Assembly: GCF_022095695.1 (NCBI RefSeq)
Contig: NZ_JAIFZM010000016.1
Location: 18,611-82,610, forward strand
Origin: Oceanobacillus jordanicus
Lineage (GTDB): Bacteria > Bacillota > Bacilli > Bacillales > Amphibacillaceae
Reading direction: 5' to 3'
DNA length: 64,000 bases
A program made the translations under genes and the position numbers. Below, in pieces: positions 6,714-17,419 of the stretch. The notes below the pieces were generated by a model. It did not search any database. It had not been told where the DNA came from and saw nothing but the letters and a program-made list of their open reading frames with translations. Numbering within the stretch: position 1 is the stretch's first letter; each line of letters starts with the position of its first letter.

Positions 6714-9700
6714 TTATTCCCGATCAAGCTTATTTAGCTCTTGAATAAATTTTGAAACGATCTCATACCGTTGATGTTTTGAGTCCTGTGTGCTTTTAAA
6801 GACGATTTTCAGTTTATTACTTTCTGTTCCTAACTGGACATTCCTGCCATAATTATTTGCAAGCTCAAATAATTTGGCACCGTCAATTTGTTGACTGCGG
6901 TTCTCTTCAACAAGTAACTCAATTTTGGTATTTTTTTCGCTAATCGATTCGACTCTTTCCTGCTTCGCACTCATCTTGAGCTTCGTTACAGTAAATAAAT
7001 TCTCTACTTCTTCAGGATAGTCACCAAAACGATCCATTAATTCATCTGTTAACTCTGTAATATCCTCTGATTCTTCAATGGTTTGGAATTGCTTATAAAT
7101 ATCAATTTTTTGCTTCTCATCAGGGATGTACGTTTCTGGAATGTAAGCATCAAGATTTAAGGCAAGCTCCGGCTCAAATGGCGTGATATCCTCAAGTTCC
7201 TTACCTGCTTTTCTTGCATCAATGGCATCTTTTAACATTTGTGAATACATATCAAAACCAACAGAATCAATGAAACCATGCTGCTGAGAGCCTAGCAAAT
7301 TACCAGCCCCACGAATGGATAGGTCGCGCATAGCAATTTTAAACCCGGATCCAAGCTCGGTAAACTCTTTAATTGCCTGAAGCCTTTTTTCTGCTACCTC
7401 TGTAAGTACCTTATCTTTTTTATAGGTAAAATACGCATAAGCAACACGATTAGAACGTCCGACTCGACCACGCAGTTGGTACAGCTGACTTAGTCCCATA
7501 CGGTCTGCATCGTTTACAATTAAGGTATTCACATTCGGTATGTCCACACCTGTCTCAATGATGGTTGTGCTTACCAATACATCATATTCTCCTTCTAAAA
7601 AGGCAAAAATAACGTTCTCCAGCTCCGACTCATTCATTTGACCATGTGCCACAGCAATACGCGCATCTCCTACAAGTGTACCTAAATCTCTTGCTACCTT
7701 ATCGATATTCTCCACACGGTTGTATAGGAAGAAAACCTGTCCACCTCGGGCCATTTCTCGCTCAATGGCTTCTCTCATAAAGATTGGATTATATTCCATA
7801 ACATAAGTCTGGATTGGAAAGCGATTCTCGGGTGGTGTTTCAATAACAGAGAGATCTCTAACACCAAGCATCGACATATGAAGCGTACGTGGAATTGGAG
7901 TAGCCGTAAGCGTTAAGACATCCACATTTGTTTTCATTTGTTTTATCTTTTCCTTATGCTTTACTCCAAAGCGCTGTTCCTCATCAACTATTAATAGTCC
8001 AAGATCACGGTATTCCAAATCCTTGGAAAGAATTCGATGTGTTCCAATTACAACGTCAACCGTACCCTTTTTTAATCCTTTTGTTGTTTCGGTTTGTTGT
8101 TTTCGCGTGCGGAATCTACTCATTAATTCAATGTTAATGGCATGGTCCTGAAATCTTTCCCGTATTGTTTCATAGTGCTGCTGGGCAAGAATCGTTGTTG
8201 GTACAAGGATAGCAACTTGTTTGCCGTCAGCCACCGCTTTAAAGGCAGCACGGATTGCCACCTCTGTTTTACCATAACCAACATCCCCACAAAGCAAGCG
8301 ATCCATTGGTCTTTCTCGCTCCATATCAACTTTAATTTCTTCAATACATCTTAATTGATCCTCTGTTTCCTGATAAGGGAAGGACGCTTCGAATTCACGC
8401 TGCATCTCCGTATCCCCGGAGAATGCATAACCTCTTTGTGCCTCACGCTCAGCATAGAGTTTAATTAAATCATCCGCAATATCCTCGACAGAAGACTGTA
8501 CCTTACGTTTAACCTTGGACCATTCACTCCCACCAAGCTTATATAACTTAGGCTCCTTACCTTCTGAACCAACGAATTTTTGAACCTGATCAATCTGATC
8601 TATTGGTACAAACAGCTTGTCATCACCGGAATACTTAATAAGCATATAATCCTTATGCATATTGTTTAATTCCAATGTCTCAATACCAAGATAGCGGCCA
8701 ATCCCGTGATTGGCGTGCACCACGTAATCGCCTACCTTTAACTCTTGGTAGTTTTTGATCCGCTCGGCATTAGATATCTTCTGCTGTCTTCTTTTTCGCT
8801 TTGTCTGCTTTTTAAATAATTCCTTCTCGGTAATTAAAACAAGCTTATGCATAGGCAGTTCAATACCGCCATTCATATTTCCTACCGTTATAACGGGCTT
8901 TTCAGCAGGCAGTTCAAGGTTCTTCGTTACAGACGCCTCAATGTCATAGTCTGTAAGGATGGAATGAATTTTCTCTGCCCGTTTTTCATTTGGTGCCAGA
9001 ATAACAACTGAAAATTCACCTTTTTCCCAGCGAAGCAATTCATTCTTAAATAAATGCATTTGCCCATGGAATTCCTGCATCGCCCGTGATGACAGATTTA
9101 TAATGTTTTGTGGTTGCGTGTTTGGTATATGTCGCAGGAAAACAGACATGTAGAGACGTTGGTGCTCTAGATGGTCCCAAACCTGGTTCCAGTCAAAAGA
9201 GAACTTACTGTTTTTCACCATCCTGTTCGTCTCCAGGAGGCTGCTATACCATTCTCCTTCTTCCGTATCAAGGTTTATTGCTGTTTCCTGAATACGGCTC
9301 ATTTCATCCATGATAATCAAACCATTATCTGGTAAGTAATCTAATAAACTAGCAGGTTCTTGATAAAGATACCCAATATATTTGTACATTTCCTGAAAAC
9401 GTTCAAGGTTTTTTAATCGATCAATATCATGAGATAGGGATTCATTGAGTGTTTCCTTTGCTTCAGAAGACTTAAGACTCTTCATGCTAACTGCCAGGGC
9501 TTCTTCGAGGCGTTCCCCTCCTGATAGAATATCCTCTTGTGTGAGCAATAACTCTGTTGCCGGGCCAACCATTACCTCCTGTAATGTATCCAACGAACGC
9601 TGTGTCCCTGCATCAAAATAGCGTATTGAGTCAATTTCCTCATCAAATAACTCAATACGAATAGGATGCTCTTCTGTTATAGGATAAATATCAATAATAC

Positions 9701-10235
9701 CGCCACGTCTACTAAACTCTCCTGGTGAAGCAACCATGGAAGCGTGCTCGTAGCCCATATCAATTAAAGAGGACAGATAGTTATCGATCTTTATCTCTTC
9801 ACCAAGCTTAAATTCGAGCTGGTAGTTTTCCCAGTAGTGTGTGGGCGGGAGTAAGCGCTTCAATGCGGCTACTGGCGCAATCAAAACTCCTGTCTCACGG
9901 TTTGCCCAAGCTGTTAGAGATTCAATTCGCTGACTCCTCAGCTCTGGGCTGGCAATCGCTATCTCGGAGGCTATTAACTCGTTAACAGGATAAAGATGGA
10001 CAGTATCTTCTTCCATGATTTCGGATAAATCATCATATAATTGCTGGGCCTGGACAAGCTGATGGGTTACTAATAAAACAGGCCGTTTTGTCGATTCGTT
10101 TAAGATGGACACAAGAATACTCCGCGCAGAGCCAGAGAGCCCTGCTACGAGCTGTTCCTTCATGCCACTTTCTATTCCACTTATAATAGATTGGATATCT
10201 TCTTTAGATTTTAAAAACTTATTAATACCTTTCAT
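6714..10235 (-). CDS. mfd: Transcription-repair coupling factor Mfd
   Basis: 1173 residues from ATG at 10235 (GGAGGTTTAGGA upstream; the longer frame from 10289 lacks a site). The N-terminal third is UvrB-like (ASPELRSQRIESL; SPGEFSRRGGIIDIYP), followed by a CarD-like RNA polymerase-binding module (GDYVVHANHGIGRYLGIE) and a RecG-type translocase with Walker A (CGDVGYGKTEVA), DEEQ box (IVDEEQRFG) and TATPIPRTL. Mfd removes stalled RNA polymerase and recruits UvrA. It lies between spoVT and fin as in B. subtilis. All motor motifs are intact. Confidence 0.97.
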   Translation of the reverse strand: MKGINKFLKSKEDIQSIISGIESGMKEQLVAGLSGSARSILVSILNESTKRPVLLVTHQLVQAQQLYDDLSEIMEEDTVHLYPVNELIASEIAIASPELRSQRIESLTAWANRETGVLIAPVAALKRLLPPTHYWENYQLEFKLGEEIKIDNYLSSLIDMGYEHASMVASPGEFSRRGGIIDIYPITEEHPIRIELFDEEIDSIRYFDAGTQRSLDTLQEVMVGPATELLLTQEDILSGGERLEEALAVSMKSLKSSEAKETLNESLSHDIDRLKNLERFQEMYKYIGYLYQEPASLLDYLPDNGLIIMDEMSRIQETAINLDTEEGEWYSSLLETNRMVKNSKFSFDWNQVWDHLEHQRLYMSVFLRHIPNTQPQNIINLSSRAMQEFHGQMHLFKNELLRWEKGEFSVVILAPNEKRAEKIHSILTDYDIEASVTKNLELPAEKPVITVGNMNGGIELPMHKLVLITEKELFKKQTKRKRRQQKISNAERIKNYQELKVGDYVVHANHGIGRYLGIETLELNNMHKDYMLIKYSGDDKLFVPIDQIDQVQKFVGSEGKEPKLYKLGGSEWSKVKRKVQSSVEDIADDLIKLYAEREAQRGYAFSGDTEMQREFEASFPYQETEDQLRCIEEIKVDMERERPMDRLLCGDVGYGKTEVAIRAAFKAVADGKQVAILVPTTILAQQHYETIRERFQDHAINIELMSRFRTRKQQTETTKGLKKGTVDVVIGTHRILSKDLEYRDLGLLIVDEEQRFGVKHKEKIKQMKTNVDVLTLTATPIPRTLHMSMLGVRDLSVIETPPENRFPIQTYVMEYNPIFMREAIEREMARGGQVFFLYNRVENIDKVARDLGTLVGDARIAVAHGQMNESELENVIFAFLEGEYDVLVSTTIIETGVDIPNVNTLIVNDADRMGLSQLYQLRGRVGRSNRVAYAYFTYKKDKVLTEVAEKRLQAIKEFTELGSGFKIAMRDLSIRGAGNLLGSQQHGFIDSVGFDMYSQMLKDAIDARKAGKELEDITPFEPELALNLDAYIPETYIPDEKQKIDIYKQFQTIEESEDITELTDELMDRFGDYPEEVENLFTVTKLKMSAKQERVESISEKNTKIELLVEENRSQQIDGAKLFELANNYGRNVQLGTESNKLKIVFKSTQDSKHQRYEIVSKFIQELNKLDRE

Positions 10236-10302
10236 TCCTAAACCTCCGCCTGCTGAATAAACGCAAAAATGCTTTGGCTTGAGCACCAAAGCTTTATTGC
10301 TT

Positions 10303-10533
10303 CTACTGTATAAAAAAGTCTAGCTCATGATAATGAGGATTGTGACCTAATGTATCTTCACAACTTTCACATATGGACGTTATCTCGACGTCACCGTTCG
10401 TCTTGTATTTTATCATATCTTCTTTTTCCTTTGTGGTTAATTGATCAAAACCAAGCATGGTTGACTCGACGATTTGATGATCTAACCTTCCAATCTCCTT
10501 CGTGCAATGTCTACACTTATAAATAATAGGCAC
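10303..10533 (-). CDS. fin: Anti-sigma-F factor Fin
   Basis: 76 residues with two Cys pairs, C7-x2-C10 (CRHC) and C55-x2-C58 (CESC), forming the zinc-ribbon-like core of Fin (YabK). In B. subtilis Fin is made in the forespore and antagonises sigma-F to allow the switch to sigma-G. Site AAGGAGGTT precedes the ATG. It is 67 bp upstream of mfd on the same strand. Length and Cys spacing match the family. Confidence 0.9.
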   Translation of the reverse strand: MPIIYKCRHCTKEIGRLDHQIVESTMLGFDQLTTKEKEDMIKYKTNGDVEITSICESCEDTLGHNPHYHELDFFIQ

Positions 10534-10704
10534 CTTTTAACCTCCTTGGAAACCAACAAGATGTCTTGTTTAGTTTAACCCCAAGGCTGTTTCCTTATAC
10601 CTATGTAAGAATAACACCAACTAGCACAATAAAGTGAAACTTCAATTGGTGGTGTGCCTACTGCAAGTTATGGCGGAACAAACTCGTCCTAACTGATACA
10701 GGTG

Positions 10705-11265
10705 TCAACTATTATAGTCATTCATTACCTCTAAAAATGGCTTATCTAGCCAAAGTTCGCATGCATCAGCAGCTTTCTCAATACTTTGCTGTACATCGCT
10801 TTGCTCTGCTTTATGAAATTGTCCTAGCACGTAATCTACTACGGGTACAGGTGTAGTTGGTCTGCCTACACCAATTCGGATTCGCTTAAATTCTTTGGTT
10901 CCTAAATGAGAGATAGTCGACCTAATACCATTATGACCACCATGTCCACCTTTTTGCCGTAATCTTATCTTCCCTGGGGGCAAGTCAAGATCATCATAGA
11001 TAATAAGCACATCTTCAACACCAATCGAATAATAATCAAGCAATGGTCTAATTGCATCACCGGATAGATTCATATATGTCTGTGGTTCGACAAGAAGCAT
11101 TTTACTTCCGTTAAGCGTCTCCATCGCATAATCAGCATTAAATTTGGATTTATTTAAAGACCAGCCGTGGCGGCGTAGCAATTCATCTATCACCATAAAG
11201 CCAGCATTATGCCTGGTATCTTTATACTTTTTCCCTGGATTACCCAGTCCAACGATACACTTCAT
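10705..11265 (-). CDS. pth: Peptidyl-tRNA hydrolase Pth (SpoVC)
   Basis: 186 residues. The substrate-binding GLGNPGKKY motif (6-14), catalytic His19 ([10 protein letters not shown]), and the DDLDLPPG and [12 protein letters not shown] segments are all present. The enzyme releases peptides from peptidyl-tRNA that drops off the ribosome; in B. subtilis a mutant is known as spoVC. It normally follows ctc directly; here a 500-bp block of repeats separates them. Confidence 0.97.
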   Translation of the reverse strand: MKCIVGLGNPGKKYKDTRHNAGFMVIDELLRRHGWSLNKSKFNADYAMETLNGSKMLLVEPQTYMNLSGDAIRPLLDYYSIGVEDVLIIYDDLDLPPGKIRLRQKGGHGGHNGIRSTISHLGTKEFKRIRIGVGRPTTPVPVVDYVLGQFHKAEQSDVQQSIEKAADACELWLDKPFLEVMNDYNS

Positions 11266-11292
11266 TTACACTCGTCCCTTTTTAAATTATAT

Positions 11293-11698
11293 ACGTGCGC
11301 TCTTCGCTTTTGTTTCGGCTAGCTACGAGCACACAGCGACTAGCGCAACTTCCTTTACCTCCGTACAATAAAGAAGACTTGCCGATTGGTGTTAACCAGA
11401 GGCTTAGTCGCACTTATACCCGGAGGGTGAAAGTCATCATCGATTGCAAATTAAGGTAGGTCGACTTAGTTCGGCCTTGCCGGCCAACGTCGACATACCC
11501 CTTTTGCAGGGGCATGATTCCTTTAACGTGCGCTCTTCGCTTTTGTTTCGGCTAGCTACGAGCACACAGCGACTAGCGCAACTTCCTTTACCTCCGTACA
11601 ATAAGTCATCATCGATTCGTACCTCATCGTGATTCCTTTATCTCCTACGGCTCAGTCCAGTTCGTACGTCGCTAAACGTGCGCTCTTCGCTTTTGTTA
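11293..11698 (+). repeat. Interspersed repeat family 1, copy B with exact 79-bp duplication
   Basis: Between pth and ctc, the 79-bp segment 11293-11371 recurs without change at 11526-11604, and its first 22 bases recur again at 11676-11697. The first 79-mer is followed by a long form of the shared module (AGAAGACTTGCCG ... GGAGGGTGAAAGTCATCATCGATT ... GGTCGAC ... CGGCCTTGCCGGCC), the second by a short form that passes directly from ACAATAA to GTCATCATCGATTCG. No credible ORF lies inside. Confidence 0.85.
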
Positions 11699-11704
11699 TA
11701 AAAT

Positions 11705-11740
11705 ACAACAAACCTCCCTCTTTGGAGAGGGAGGGTCTAT
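11705..11740 (-). terminator. Terminator of ctc
   Basis: On the minus strand CCTCCCTCT / AGAGGGAGG with loop CCAA, followed by TTTGTTGTATTTT. Confidence 0.75.
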
Positions 11741-11795
11741 ATATTTTTTCTATTAATATTAAAATTAAGTTTAGCAATGCCTAACGATAGACGTA

Positions 11796-12437
11796 CTACT
11801 TATTCTCTTTGTTTAGAGTCTCTGCTTCAGGATCAACTAGTTCAGGCTTGTCGCCCTCTTCTGGTGCTTCTTCTACATCATCAAGCGTATCTGGAGCAAC
11901 GATCGTTGCAACCGTAGTATCTTGCTCATCTAGAATTTTGTAGCTACCAGATGTTGATAGGTCTGCAACTGTTAAGCTATCGCCAATTTCAAGGGAGCTT
12001 ACATCAACTGTAATCTCTTCTGGAATACTGCTAGGCTTAGCACGAACCTGTAATGTGTATAATGGCTGTTGTAGTACACCGCCGTCTTTAGCGCCTTGTG
12101 CCTCTCCTTCAAAGCGTAGTGATACCTCTACATCCATCTCTTCAGACATATTTACAACATAGAAGTCAGCATGGATGAGCTCGTCCTTAATCGGATCAAT
12201 CTGATAATCATGCAGCATCACATCGACAGATTCACTATTCTCTAAGTCGAGTGAAATGATAGCATTTCTACCTTCATCGCGAACTGTCTTCACAAGCTCA
12301 ATGCTATCAACAGATATAGACTTCGGTTCTTTACCTTGACCATATACAACAGCTGGGACTCCCCCACTGTTTCTCACTTGTTTTGTAGCTGATTTTGTAA
12401 GATCTTCTCGGTTTGTTGATTTTAGCTTTACTGCCAT
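11796..12437 (-). CDS. ctc: 50S ribosomal protein L25/general stress protein Ctc
   Basis: 213 residues. N-terminal L25 5S-rRNA-binding domain (about 1-95: LTKSATKQVRNSGGVPAVVYGQ; HADFYVVNMSE) followed by the TL5/Ctc beta-domain (100-190: GGVLQQPLYTLQVRAKPSSI) and an acidic tail (EEAPEEGDKPELVDPEAE). ATG at 12437 with GGAGGG 9 nt upstream is preferred to a GTG three codons earlier. Upstream of pth and downstream of prs, as in B. subtilis. Confidence 0.93.
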   Translation of the reverse strand: MAVKLKSTNREDLTKSATKQVRNSGGVPAVVYGQGKEPKSISVDSIELVKTVRDEGRNAIISLDLENSESVDVMLHDYQIDPIKDELIHADFYVVNMSEEMDVEVSLRFEGEAQGAKDGGVLQQPLYTLQVRAKPSSIPEEITVDVSSLEIGDSLTVADLSTSGSYKILDEQDTTVATIVAPDTLDDVEEAPEEGDKPELVDPEAETLNKENK

Positions 12438-12614
12438 ATTCATCACCCTCCAAATTAGTTAAAAAACTTAGCCGTTTTCTCTCTTTTATGTTTCGTGTGT
12501 ATATTCTACGCAGTGTCTAGCAAAGCCTTCTCATCAGTTTCATGTGACACTCTACTAGTATTTCTAAAATACGCTCCATTTAGATATTACCCATTAAATC
12601 AGTCTGCTAAACAT

Positions 12615-13568
12615 TTAATCAAATAAAATACTTACCGATTGTAATTCGTGAACTCGAATAATTGCTTCCCCGATTAACGGTGCAACAGATAGTGGCGTGA
12701 TCTTATCACTCTTTTTATCTTCGGTTAAAGGAATTGAGTTTGTAATAACTAATTCCTTAATCTTTGAGTTATCAATCCGTTCAATTGCCGGACCGGAAAG
12801 AACAGGATGTGTACAGCATGCATACACTTCTTTCGCTCCATTTTCTATTAAAGCATTTGCAGCAAGTGTGATGGTACCAGCTGTATCAATGATATCATCA
12901 ATTAATATCGCCGTCTTGCCTTCAATGTTACCTACAATATTCATTATTTCAGCAACGTTTGGACGCGGTCTACGTTTATCAATAATTCCAATTGGTGCTT
13001 TTAAACGATCAGCCATTTTACGGGCACGCGTAACTCCTCCATGGTCTGGGGAAACGACAATGATATCCTCTAAGTTTTTAGTCTCAAAGTAGTCAGATAG
13101 GATAGGGACCCCTTGTAAGTGGTCAATCGGAATATCAAAGAAACCTTGAATTTGCGGTGCATGGAGATCAAGTGTGATCACCCTTGTAGCACCAGCTCTT
13201 TCCACAAGGTCTGCTACTAATTTCGCAGCGATTGGTTCACGGGATCTTGCTTTACGGTCCTGACGGGCATAACCATAGTAAGGCATCACAATATTGATAG
13301 ATCTTGCTGATGCACGTTTAAGCGCATCAATCATAATTAATAACTCCATTAAATGTTCATTTACAGGGGAGCATGTTGACTGGACAACATAAACATCACA
13401 GCCACGAATACTTTCTTCTAGGTTGATTTGAATTTCTCCATCACTGAATCGTGTAACCGAACATTTACCTAAAGTAGTGCCAATGTGATTAGCGATATCT
13501 TCCGCCAATTTAAGATTTGAGTTTAAAGAGAATACTTTCAAAGATGAATCTTTGTAAGTAGATGCCAT
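12615..13568 (-). CDS. prs: Ribose-phosphate pyrophosphokinase Prs
   Basis: 317 residues. Class I PRPP synthase: [16 protein letters not shown] near the N-terminus, flexible-loop region [35 protein letters not shown], and the PRPP-binding signature [12 protein letters not shown]. Makes PRPP from ribose-5-phosphate and ATP for purine, pyrimidine, His and Trp synthesis. Sixteen bp separate it from glmU, so they form an operon. Confidence 0.98.
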   Translation of the reverse strand: MASTYKDSSLKVFSLNSNLKLAEDIANHIGTTLGKCSVTRFSDGEIQINLEESIRGCDVYVVQSTCSPVNEHLMELLIMIDALKRASARSINIVMPYYGYARQDRKARSREPIAAKLVADLVERAGATRVITLDLHAPQIQGFFDIPIDHLQGVPILSDYFETKNLEDIIVVSPDHGGVTRARKMADRLKAPIGIIDKRRPRPNVAEIMNIVGNIEGKTAILIDDIIDTAGTITLAANALIENGAKEVYACCTHPVLSGPAIERIDNSKIKELVITNSIPLTEDKKSDKITPLSVAPLIGEAIIRVHELQSVSILFD

Positions 13569-13584
13569 GAGTTAGAACCCTCCG

Positions 13585-14964
13585 TTAATCTTTTTGTCTG
13601 TTTTTGATTTTTGATGCGTACCCTTCTTTATTCGTTTGTCTGGCACGCGCGACAGACAGCGAATCCTCAGGGACATTTTTGGTTATAGTAGAGCCAGCAG
13701 CGACGTAAGAACCTTTGCCAATTGTGACCGGTGCAATTAAGTTGGAGTTACATCCAATAAATGCATCGTCCTCTATCGTTGTCAAAAATTTATTCTTTCC
13801 ATCATAGTTCACTGTAATTGTACCACAACCAACATTAACATTGCTTCCAACATGCGCATCGCCAATATAACTAAGGTGAGAAACCTTGCTACTATGCTCA
13901 AGGGTGGTTTTCTTTATTTCAACAAAGTTACCGATCTTCGCTTCATCTCCAATAGAAGATTCAGGACGAATATGGGCAAATGGTCCAACCTTAACGCGGT
14001 CGCCTATATGGCTGTCAGACGCAACGCTTTGTTTAATAACCGTATTCTCTCCAATATAACAATTCGTTATTTCTGTGAAGGGACCAATCTCAGCATCGCT
14101 TTTAATGGTAGTATTTCCTTTAATTACCGTTCCTGGGTGGATGATAGCATCCGGTTCAATTACAACGTCAGGATGAATGTACGTATTGCTTGGATCAATG
14201 ATTCCAACTCCATTACGTAAGTGCTTTTCATTAATTCGTTGTTTCAGAATTCCCTCCGCTTGCGCTAAGGCAACTCTGTCATTAATCCCAAGTGTTTCTT
14301 CAAAATCTGGCGTTAAAAATCCACTTACTACGTCAGACTGTTTGCGAAGGATTTCAATGACGTCAGGCAAATAGTACTCTCCTTGTGCGTTATCATTTGA
14401 AACATGCTCAAGCGCTGCAAACAAGGCCTGATTATCAAAGCAATAAGTACCTGTATTTATTTCATCTACCATAAGCTCCTGTTCACTTGCATCTTTATGC
14501 TCGACAATTCTTTCTACTTCGTTGTCTTCATTTCGAATGACCCTTCCATATCCAGACGGATTTGGTGCCTTGGCTGTAAGAATCGTTGCCTTTGCTCCTG
14601 TGCGCTCATGGTGTGCAAATAATTCCATGTACGTTTCACCTTTAATTAAAGGTGTGTCACCACACACAACAATAGTAGTTCCCTCTTTATCTCTTAGGCG
14701 TTCCTTTGCCTGAATAACGGCATGTCCTGTTCCTAATTGCTCTTCCTGTACTACTAATTCACTTTCATGTCCTATGTATTCCGCAACTTTGTCTGCCCCA
14801 AAGCCAACCACAGTAACGACACTTTCAAGGTTGACCGCCTTCACTTGTTCTAATACATGCTGAACCATAGGGCGGCCCATTACAGGATGAAGTACTTTAT
14901 ATAACTTTGATTTCATTCTAGTTCCCTGACCCGCTGCTAGGATTACCGCATACCGATTTGTCAT
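13585..14964 (-). CDS. glmU: Bifunctional UDP-GlcNAc pyrophosphorylase / GlcN-1-P acetyltransferase GlmU
   Basis: 459 residues. The N-terminal nucleotidyltransferase carries [20 protein letters not shown]; from about residue 250 a left-handed beta-helix of hexapeptide repeats forms the acetyltransferase ([43 protein letters not shown]). It makes UDP-GlcNAc for peptidoglycan and teichoic acid. GGAGGTCTCCTTA precedes the ATG at 14964; the longer frame has five extra residues without a site. Confidence 0.97.
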   Translation of the reverse strand: MTNRYAVILAAGQGTRMKSKLYKVLHPVMGRPMVQHVLEQVKAVNLESVVTVVGFGADKVAEYIGHESELVVQEEQLGTGHAVIQAKERLRDKEGTTIVVCGDTPLIKGETYMELFAHHERTGAKATILTAKAPNPSGYGRVIRNEDNEVERIVEHKDASEQELMVDEINTGTYCFDNQALFAALEHVSNDNAQGEYYLPDVIEILRKQSDVVSGFLTPDFEETLGINDRVALAQAEGILKQRINEKHLRNGVGIIDPSNTYIHPDVVIEPDAIIHPGTVIKGNTTIKSDAEIGPFTEITNCYIGENTVIKQSVASDSHIGDRVKVGPFAHIRPESSIGDEAKIGNFVEIKKTTLEHSSKVSHLSYIGDAHVGSNVNVGCGTITVNYDGKNKFLTTIEDDAFIGCNSNLIAPVTIGKGSYVAAGSTITKNVPEDSLSVARARQTNKEGYASKIKNRQKD

Positions 14965-15170
14965 TAAGGAGACCTCCATGTTTGTATTAAGCTCTATTAT
15001 TCATTCATTACGATATTAAGAATAAAAATTGTACGTTTATAATTTAATCCATAATGAATATATCCTAAATAGCCATGGATTTCAACACTAATTGCTCTAC
15101 TACCTGCATATAGAGAGGAATTGATAATGAAGGGTGGAAAGGGCGGGGAACATTCACATAGATCTTCCAT

Positions 15171-15201
15171 TTCAGCCCCTTTTTCGCAAAAAAAGAAGGC
15201 T
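15171..15201 (-). terminator. Probable terminator of spoVG
   Basis: On the minus strand AGCCTTCTTTTTTT-GCG-AAAAAGGGGCT forms an A/T-rich hairpin about 50 bp past the spoVG stop. The T-tract lies inside the stem, so confidence is low. Confidence 0.35.
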
Positions 15202-15251
15202 AACCTGTTGTAAGATTAGACCTCTAGTTGTGATCATGCAGGATTAACGAT

Positions 15252-15542
15252 TTAGGAAGCGCCCGCTTCTTCATACTCTACATCTTCTTCCCCTGCACGA
15301 CGATATTCTTCTAATACAGCATCTTGAATCTTTCCACGCGTCCCGGAATTAATTGGGTGTGCAATATCTCTGAACTCTCCATCCGGAGTCCGCTTGGAAG
15401 GCATTGCTACAAATAAACCGTTGTTTCCATCGATGACACGGATATCATGAACGACAAACTCTTGATCCAGTGTAATCGACGCAATAGCACGCATTCTTCC
15501 TTCTGTATTAACGCGGCGTAATCTAACGTCTGTTACTTCCAT
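15252..15542 (-). CDS. spoVG: Septation/RNA-binding regulator SpoVG
   Basis: 96 residues: [56 protein letters not shown], all hallmark SpoVG segments. SpoVG influences asymmetric septation and binds nucleic acid in several Firmicutes. AAAGGTGG precedes the ATG. The upstream AT-rich region carries a sigma-H-like promoter. The ridA homologue yabJ, which sits between purR and spoVG in B. subtilis, is absent here. Confidence 0.97.
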   Translation of the reverse strand: MEVTDVRLRRVNTEGRMRAIASITLDQEFVVHDIRVIDGNNGLFVAMPSKRTPDGEFRDIAHPINSGTRGKIQDAVLEEYRRAGEEDVEYEEAGAS

Positions 15543-15581
15543 GATGTTTCACCACCTTTTCCCATTAGAACTTAATTAACA

Positions 15582-15607
15582 AGTTCAACAAATAAAAGGA
15601 AAATCCT
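15582..15607 (-). promoter_or_regulatory. Sigma-H-like promoter of spoVG
   Basis: On the minus strand AGGATTT (15601-15607) and GTTGAACT (15582-15589) resemble the sigma-H -35 (AGGAWWT) and -10 (GAAT) elements, with flanking A/T runs as at the classical spoVG promoter. The -10 match is imperfect. Confidence 0.5.
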
Positions 15608-15679
15608 TCTTTTTCTTAGAAAAAAATTTATTATTTTCAAAAAAAGTGGGAAAAGAGGCTTTGTTTGTTAAAAAAATCG

Positions 15680-16504
15680 CTACTCAGAGGACTTTTCTCC
15701 TATGTTTCCAGCCTGTACTTCGATCTTTTTACCCTTAATATCTACATGGGAAATTTTAATTAAGGAAGTGTAGTTGTCTACAACCCGTTCCTCTTCCTCG
15801 TCATCCGCTTCTGCAAGTACTCCAATAGCTTTTACATTGGCATTAAACTCTTCAAGCAGGCTTACCATGCCGGTAATAGTTCCGCCAGCTTTCATGAAAT
15901 CATCAATAATACAGACATTGGCACCTTCCTGAAGACTTCTTTTTGGCAGGACCATTGTTTGTATCTTACGTGATGATCCAGAAACATAATTAATACTTAC
16001 AGAAGATCCTTCTGTTACTTTCGGGTCTCTTCTCACAATGACAACAGGGACATCGAGAAATGAAGCTACCGCATAAGCTAGGGGTATTCCTTTTGTCGCT
16101 ACCGTTACGACCACGTCTATGTGAGACTTTGAAAATACCGAAGCAAAGACACGACCAATTTCTTTTACTGTTTTAGGGTTTCCTAAGAGGTCGCTCATAT
16201 ATAAATATCCACCAGGGAGAATTCTACTTGGATCCTCGAGTTTTTGTCTTAGCTTTTCAATAAACTGAAAGCTTTTCTTTTGGGAAAATTCAGGTATAAA
16301 CTTCACTCCGCCAGCAGCTCCAGTAGTACGATTTAAATAGCCCAAACCTTCTTGCTGAAATACTGCATCAATTATATCCATATCCTCACTGACAGAAGCT
16401 TTCGTTGTTTGCAGAAGCCGGACAAAGTATGGTAATTGTACATGCTCTCTAGGATTTTCCAAAAAAAAGTTAGTCAATGTAACCAAGCGATTGCTTCTTT
16501 TCAT
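15680..16504 (-). CDS. purR: Purine operon repressor PurR
   Basis: 274 residues. An N-terminal winged-helix domain (about 1-75: MKRSNRLVTLTNFFLENPRE, TKASVSEDMDIIDAVF) is fused to a phosphoribosyltransferase-fold domain carrying the PRPP loop VCIIDDFMKAGGTITG. It represses purine genes and is relieved by PRPP, and is unrelated to the LacI-type PurR of E. coli. GAGGTGTGGAA precedes the ATG at 16504. A PurBox-like site upstream (16516-16528) suggests autoregulation. Confidence 0.96.
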   Translation of the reverse strand: MKRSNRLVTLTNFFLENPREHVQLPYFVRLLQTTKASVSEDMDIIDAVFQQEGLGYLNRTTGAAGGVKFIPEFSQKKSFQFIEKLRQKLEDPSRILPGGYLYMSDLLGNPKTVKEIGRVFASVFSKSHIDVVVTVATKGIPLAYAVASFLDVPVVIVRRDPKVTEGSSVSINYVSGSSRKIQTMVLPKRSLQEGANVCIIDDFMKAGGTITGMVSLLEEFNANVKAIGVLAEADDEEEERVVDNYTSLIKISHVDIKGKKIEVQAGNIGEKSSE

Positions 16505-16515
16505 TTCCACACCTC

Positions 16516-16528
16516 AAAACCGAATATT
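16516..16528 (+). promoter_or_regulatory. PurBox-like operator upstream of purR
   Basis: AAAACCGAATATT matches the PurBox AWWWCCGAACWWT at 12 of 13 positions. It lies 12 bp upstream of the purR start codon, between it and a minus-strand TATAAT. Only one box is evident, so autoregulation is a tentative inference. Confidence 0.45.
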
Positions 16529-16567
16529 TGATACATATTATAACATTAATATATGCATTTAGGAAGA

Positions 16568-17419
16568 TCATCCTAAAAGTCGTACTAAAAAGACCTCCTC
16601 ACAAAATCCACGCATCCCGTTATATATACGTTGCGCTTTACTTTCTTGCATCGCAAGTCCATAAACAGTCGGCCCACTTCCGCTCATCAAGGTCCCGGTA
16701 GCACCTGCTTGCATCATCGTCTCTTTAATATGACGAACTTCTGGATGTAACGCCATCGTTATACTTTCTAATGCGTTCCCCAAATGGGCACAAATCATGG
16801 AAAAGTCATTTTTATCCAATGCTTTCATTAGCTTCTCGATATTTGGATGTTCAATCTCATGCAACTTAATTTGTTGGAATACCGCACCTGAAGAGACGCC
16901 AATATTTGGCTTAGCAAGCACAACCCAACAAGCCGGGGCCGTTTTAAGCAGTTCCACGTTCTCTCCACGTCCAGTTGCAATCCCAGTACCTCCGTAGACA
17001 CAAAAAGGGACATCCGTACCAAGTTCAGCTCCAAGACATGCTAATTCCTTTAAGGATAAATTCTTTGACCAAAGCCTATTCAATCCCCGCAATACTGCAG
17101 CAGCATCTGAACTGCCACCACCAAGTCCTGCAGAAACTGGTATATTCTTTTCAATTTTTATATGCACCCCAGCTTTAATGCCATAACGTTCCTTAAACAA
17201 AGCCGCGGCTTTATATGCCAAGTTCCGTTCGTCACTTGGGACAAACCTGCTTTCAAGGGAAATGGTTATCCGATCCTTTTTCAATTCATGAAACTCAATC
17301 CGATCAGAAAGGTCGATGGTGGTCATAATCATTTCAACATTATGGTAGCCATCATCTCGTTTACTTAACACATCTAGTGATAAGTTTATTTTGGCGGGAG
17401 CTTTCTCAAAAAGTACCAA
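16568..17419 (-). CDS. ispE: 4-diphosphocytidyl-2-C-methyl-D-erythritol kinase IspE
   Basis: 283 residues from a TTG start. GHMP-kinase fold: N-terminal [25 protein letters not shown] loop [21 protein letters not shown]-terminal [14 protein letters not shown]. It phosphorylates CDP-ME in the MEP isoprenoid pathway. The longest frame (start 17575) adds 52 unrelated residues; AAGAAGGTGA at 17425-17434 points to TTG at 17419 (a GTG at 17422 is too close), giving the same N-terminus as B. subtilis IspE. Confidence 0.94.
   Translation of the reverse strand: MVLFEKAPAKINLSLDVLSKRDDGYHNVEMIMTTIDLSDRIEFHELKKDRITISLESRFVPSDERNLAYKAAALFKERYGIKAGVHIKIEKNIPVSAGLGGGSSDAAAVLRGLNRLWSKNLSLKELACLGAELGTDVPFCVYGGTGIATGRGENVELLKTAPACWVVLAKPNIGVSSGAVFQQIKLHEIEHPNIEKLMKALDKNDFSMICAHLGNALESITMALHPEVRHIKETMMQAGATGTLMSGSGPTVYGLAMQESKAQRIYNGMRGFCEEVFLVRLLG

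Noticed and set aside
8123..8344. 73-codon minus-strand frame inside mfd
   Set aside because: Out-of-frame shadow within the translocase domain of mfd.
11293..11698. Possible CRISPR array because of repeated 79-bp units
   Set aside because: Only two full units, far longer than CRISPR repeats, unequal spacers that are themselves repeats, and no cas genes.
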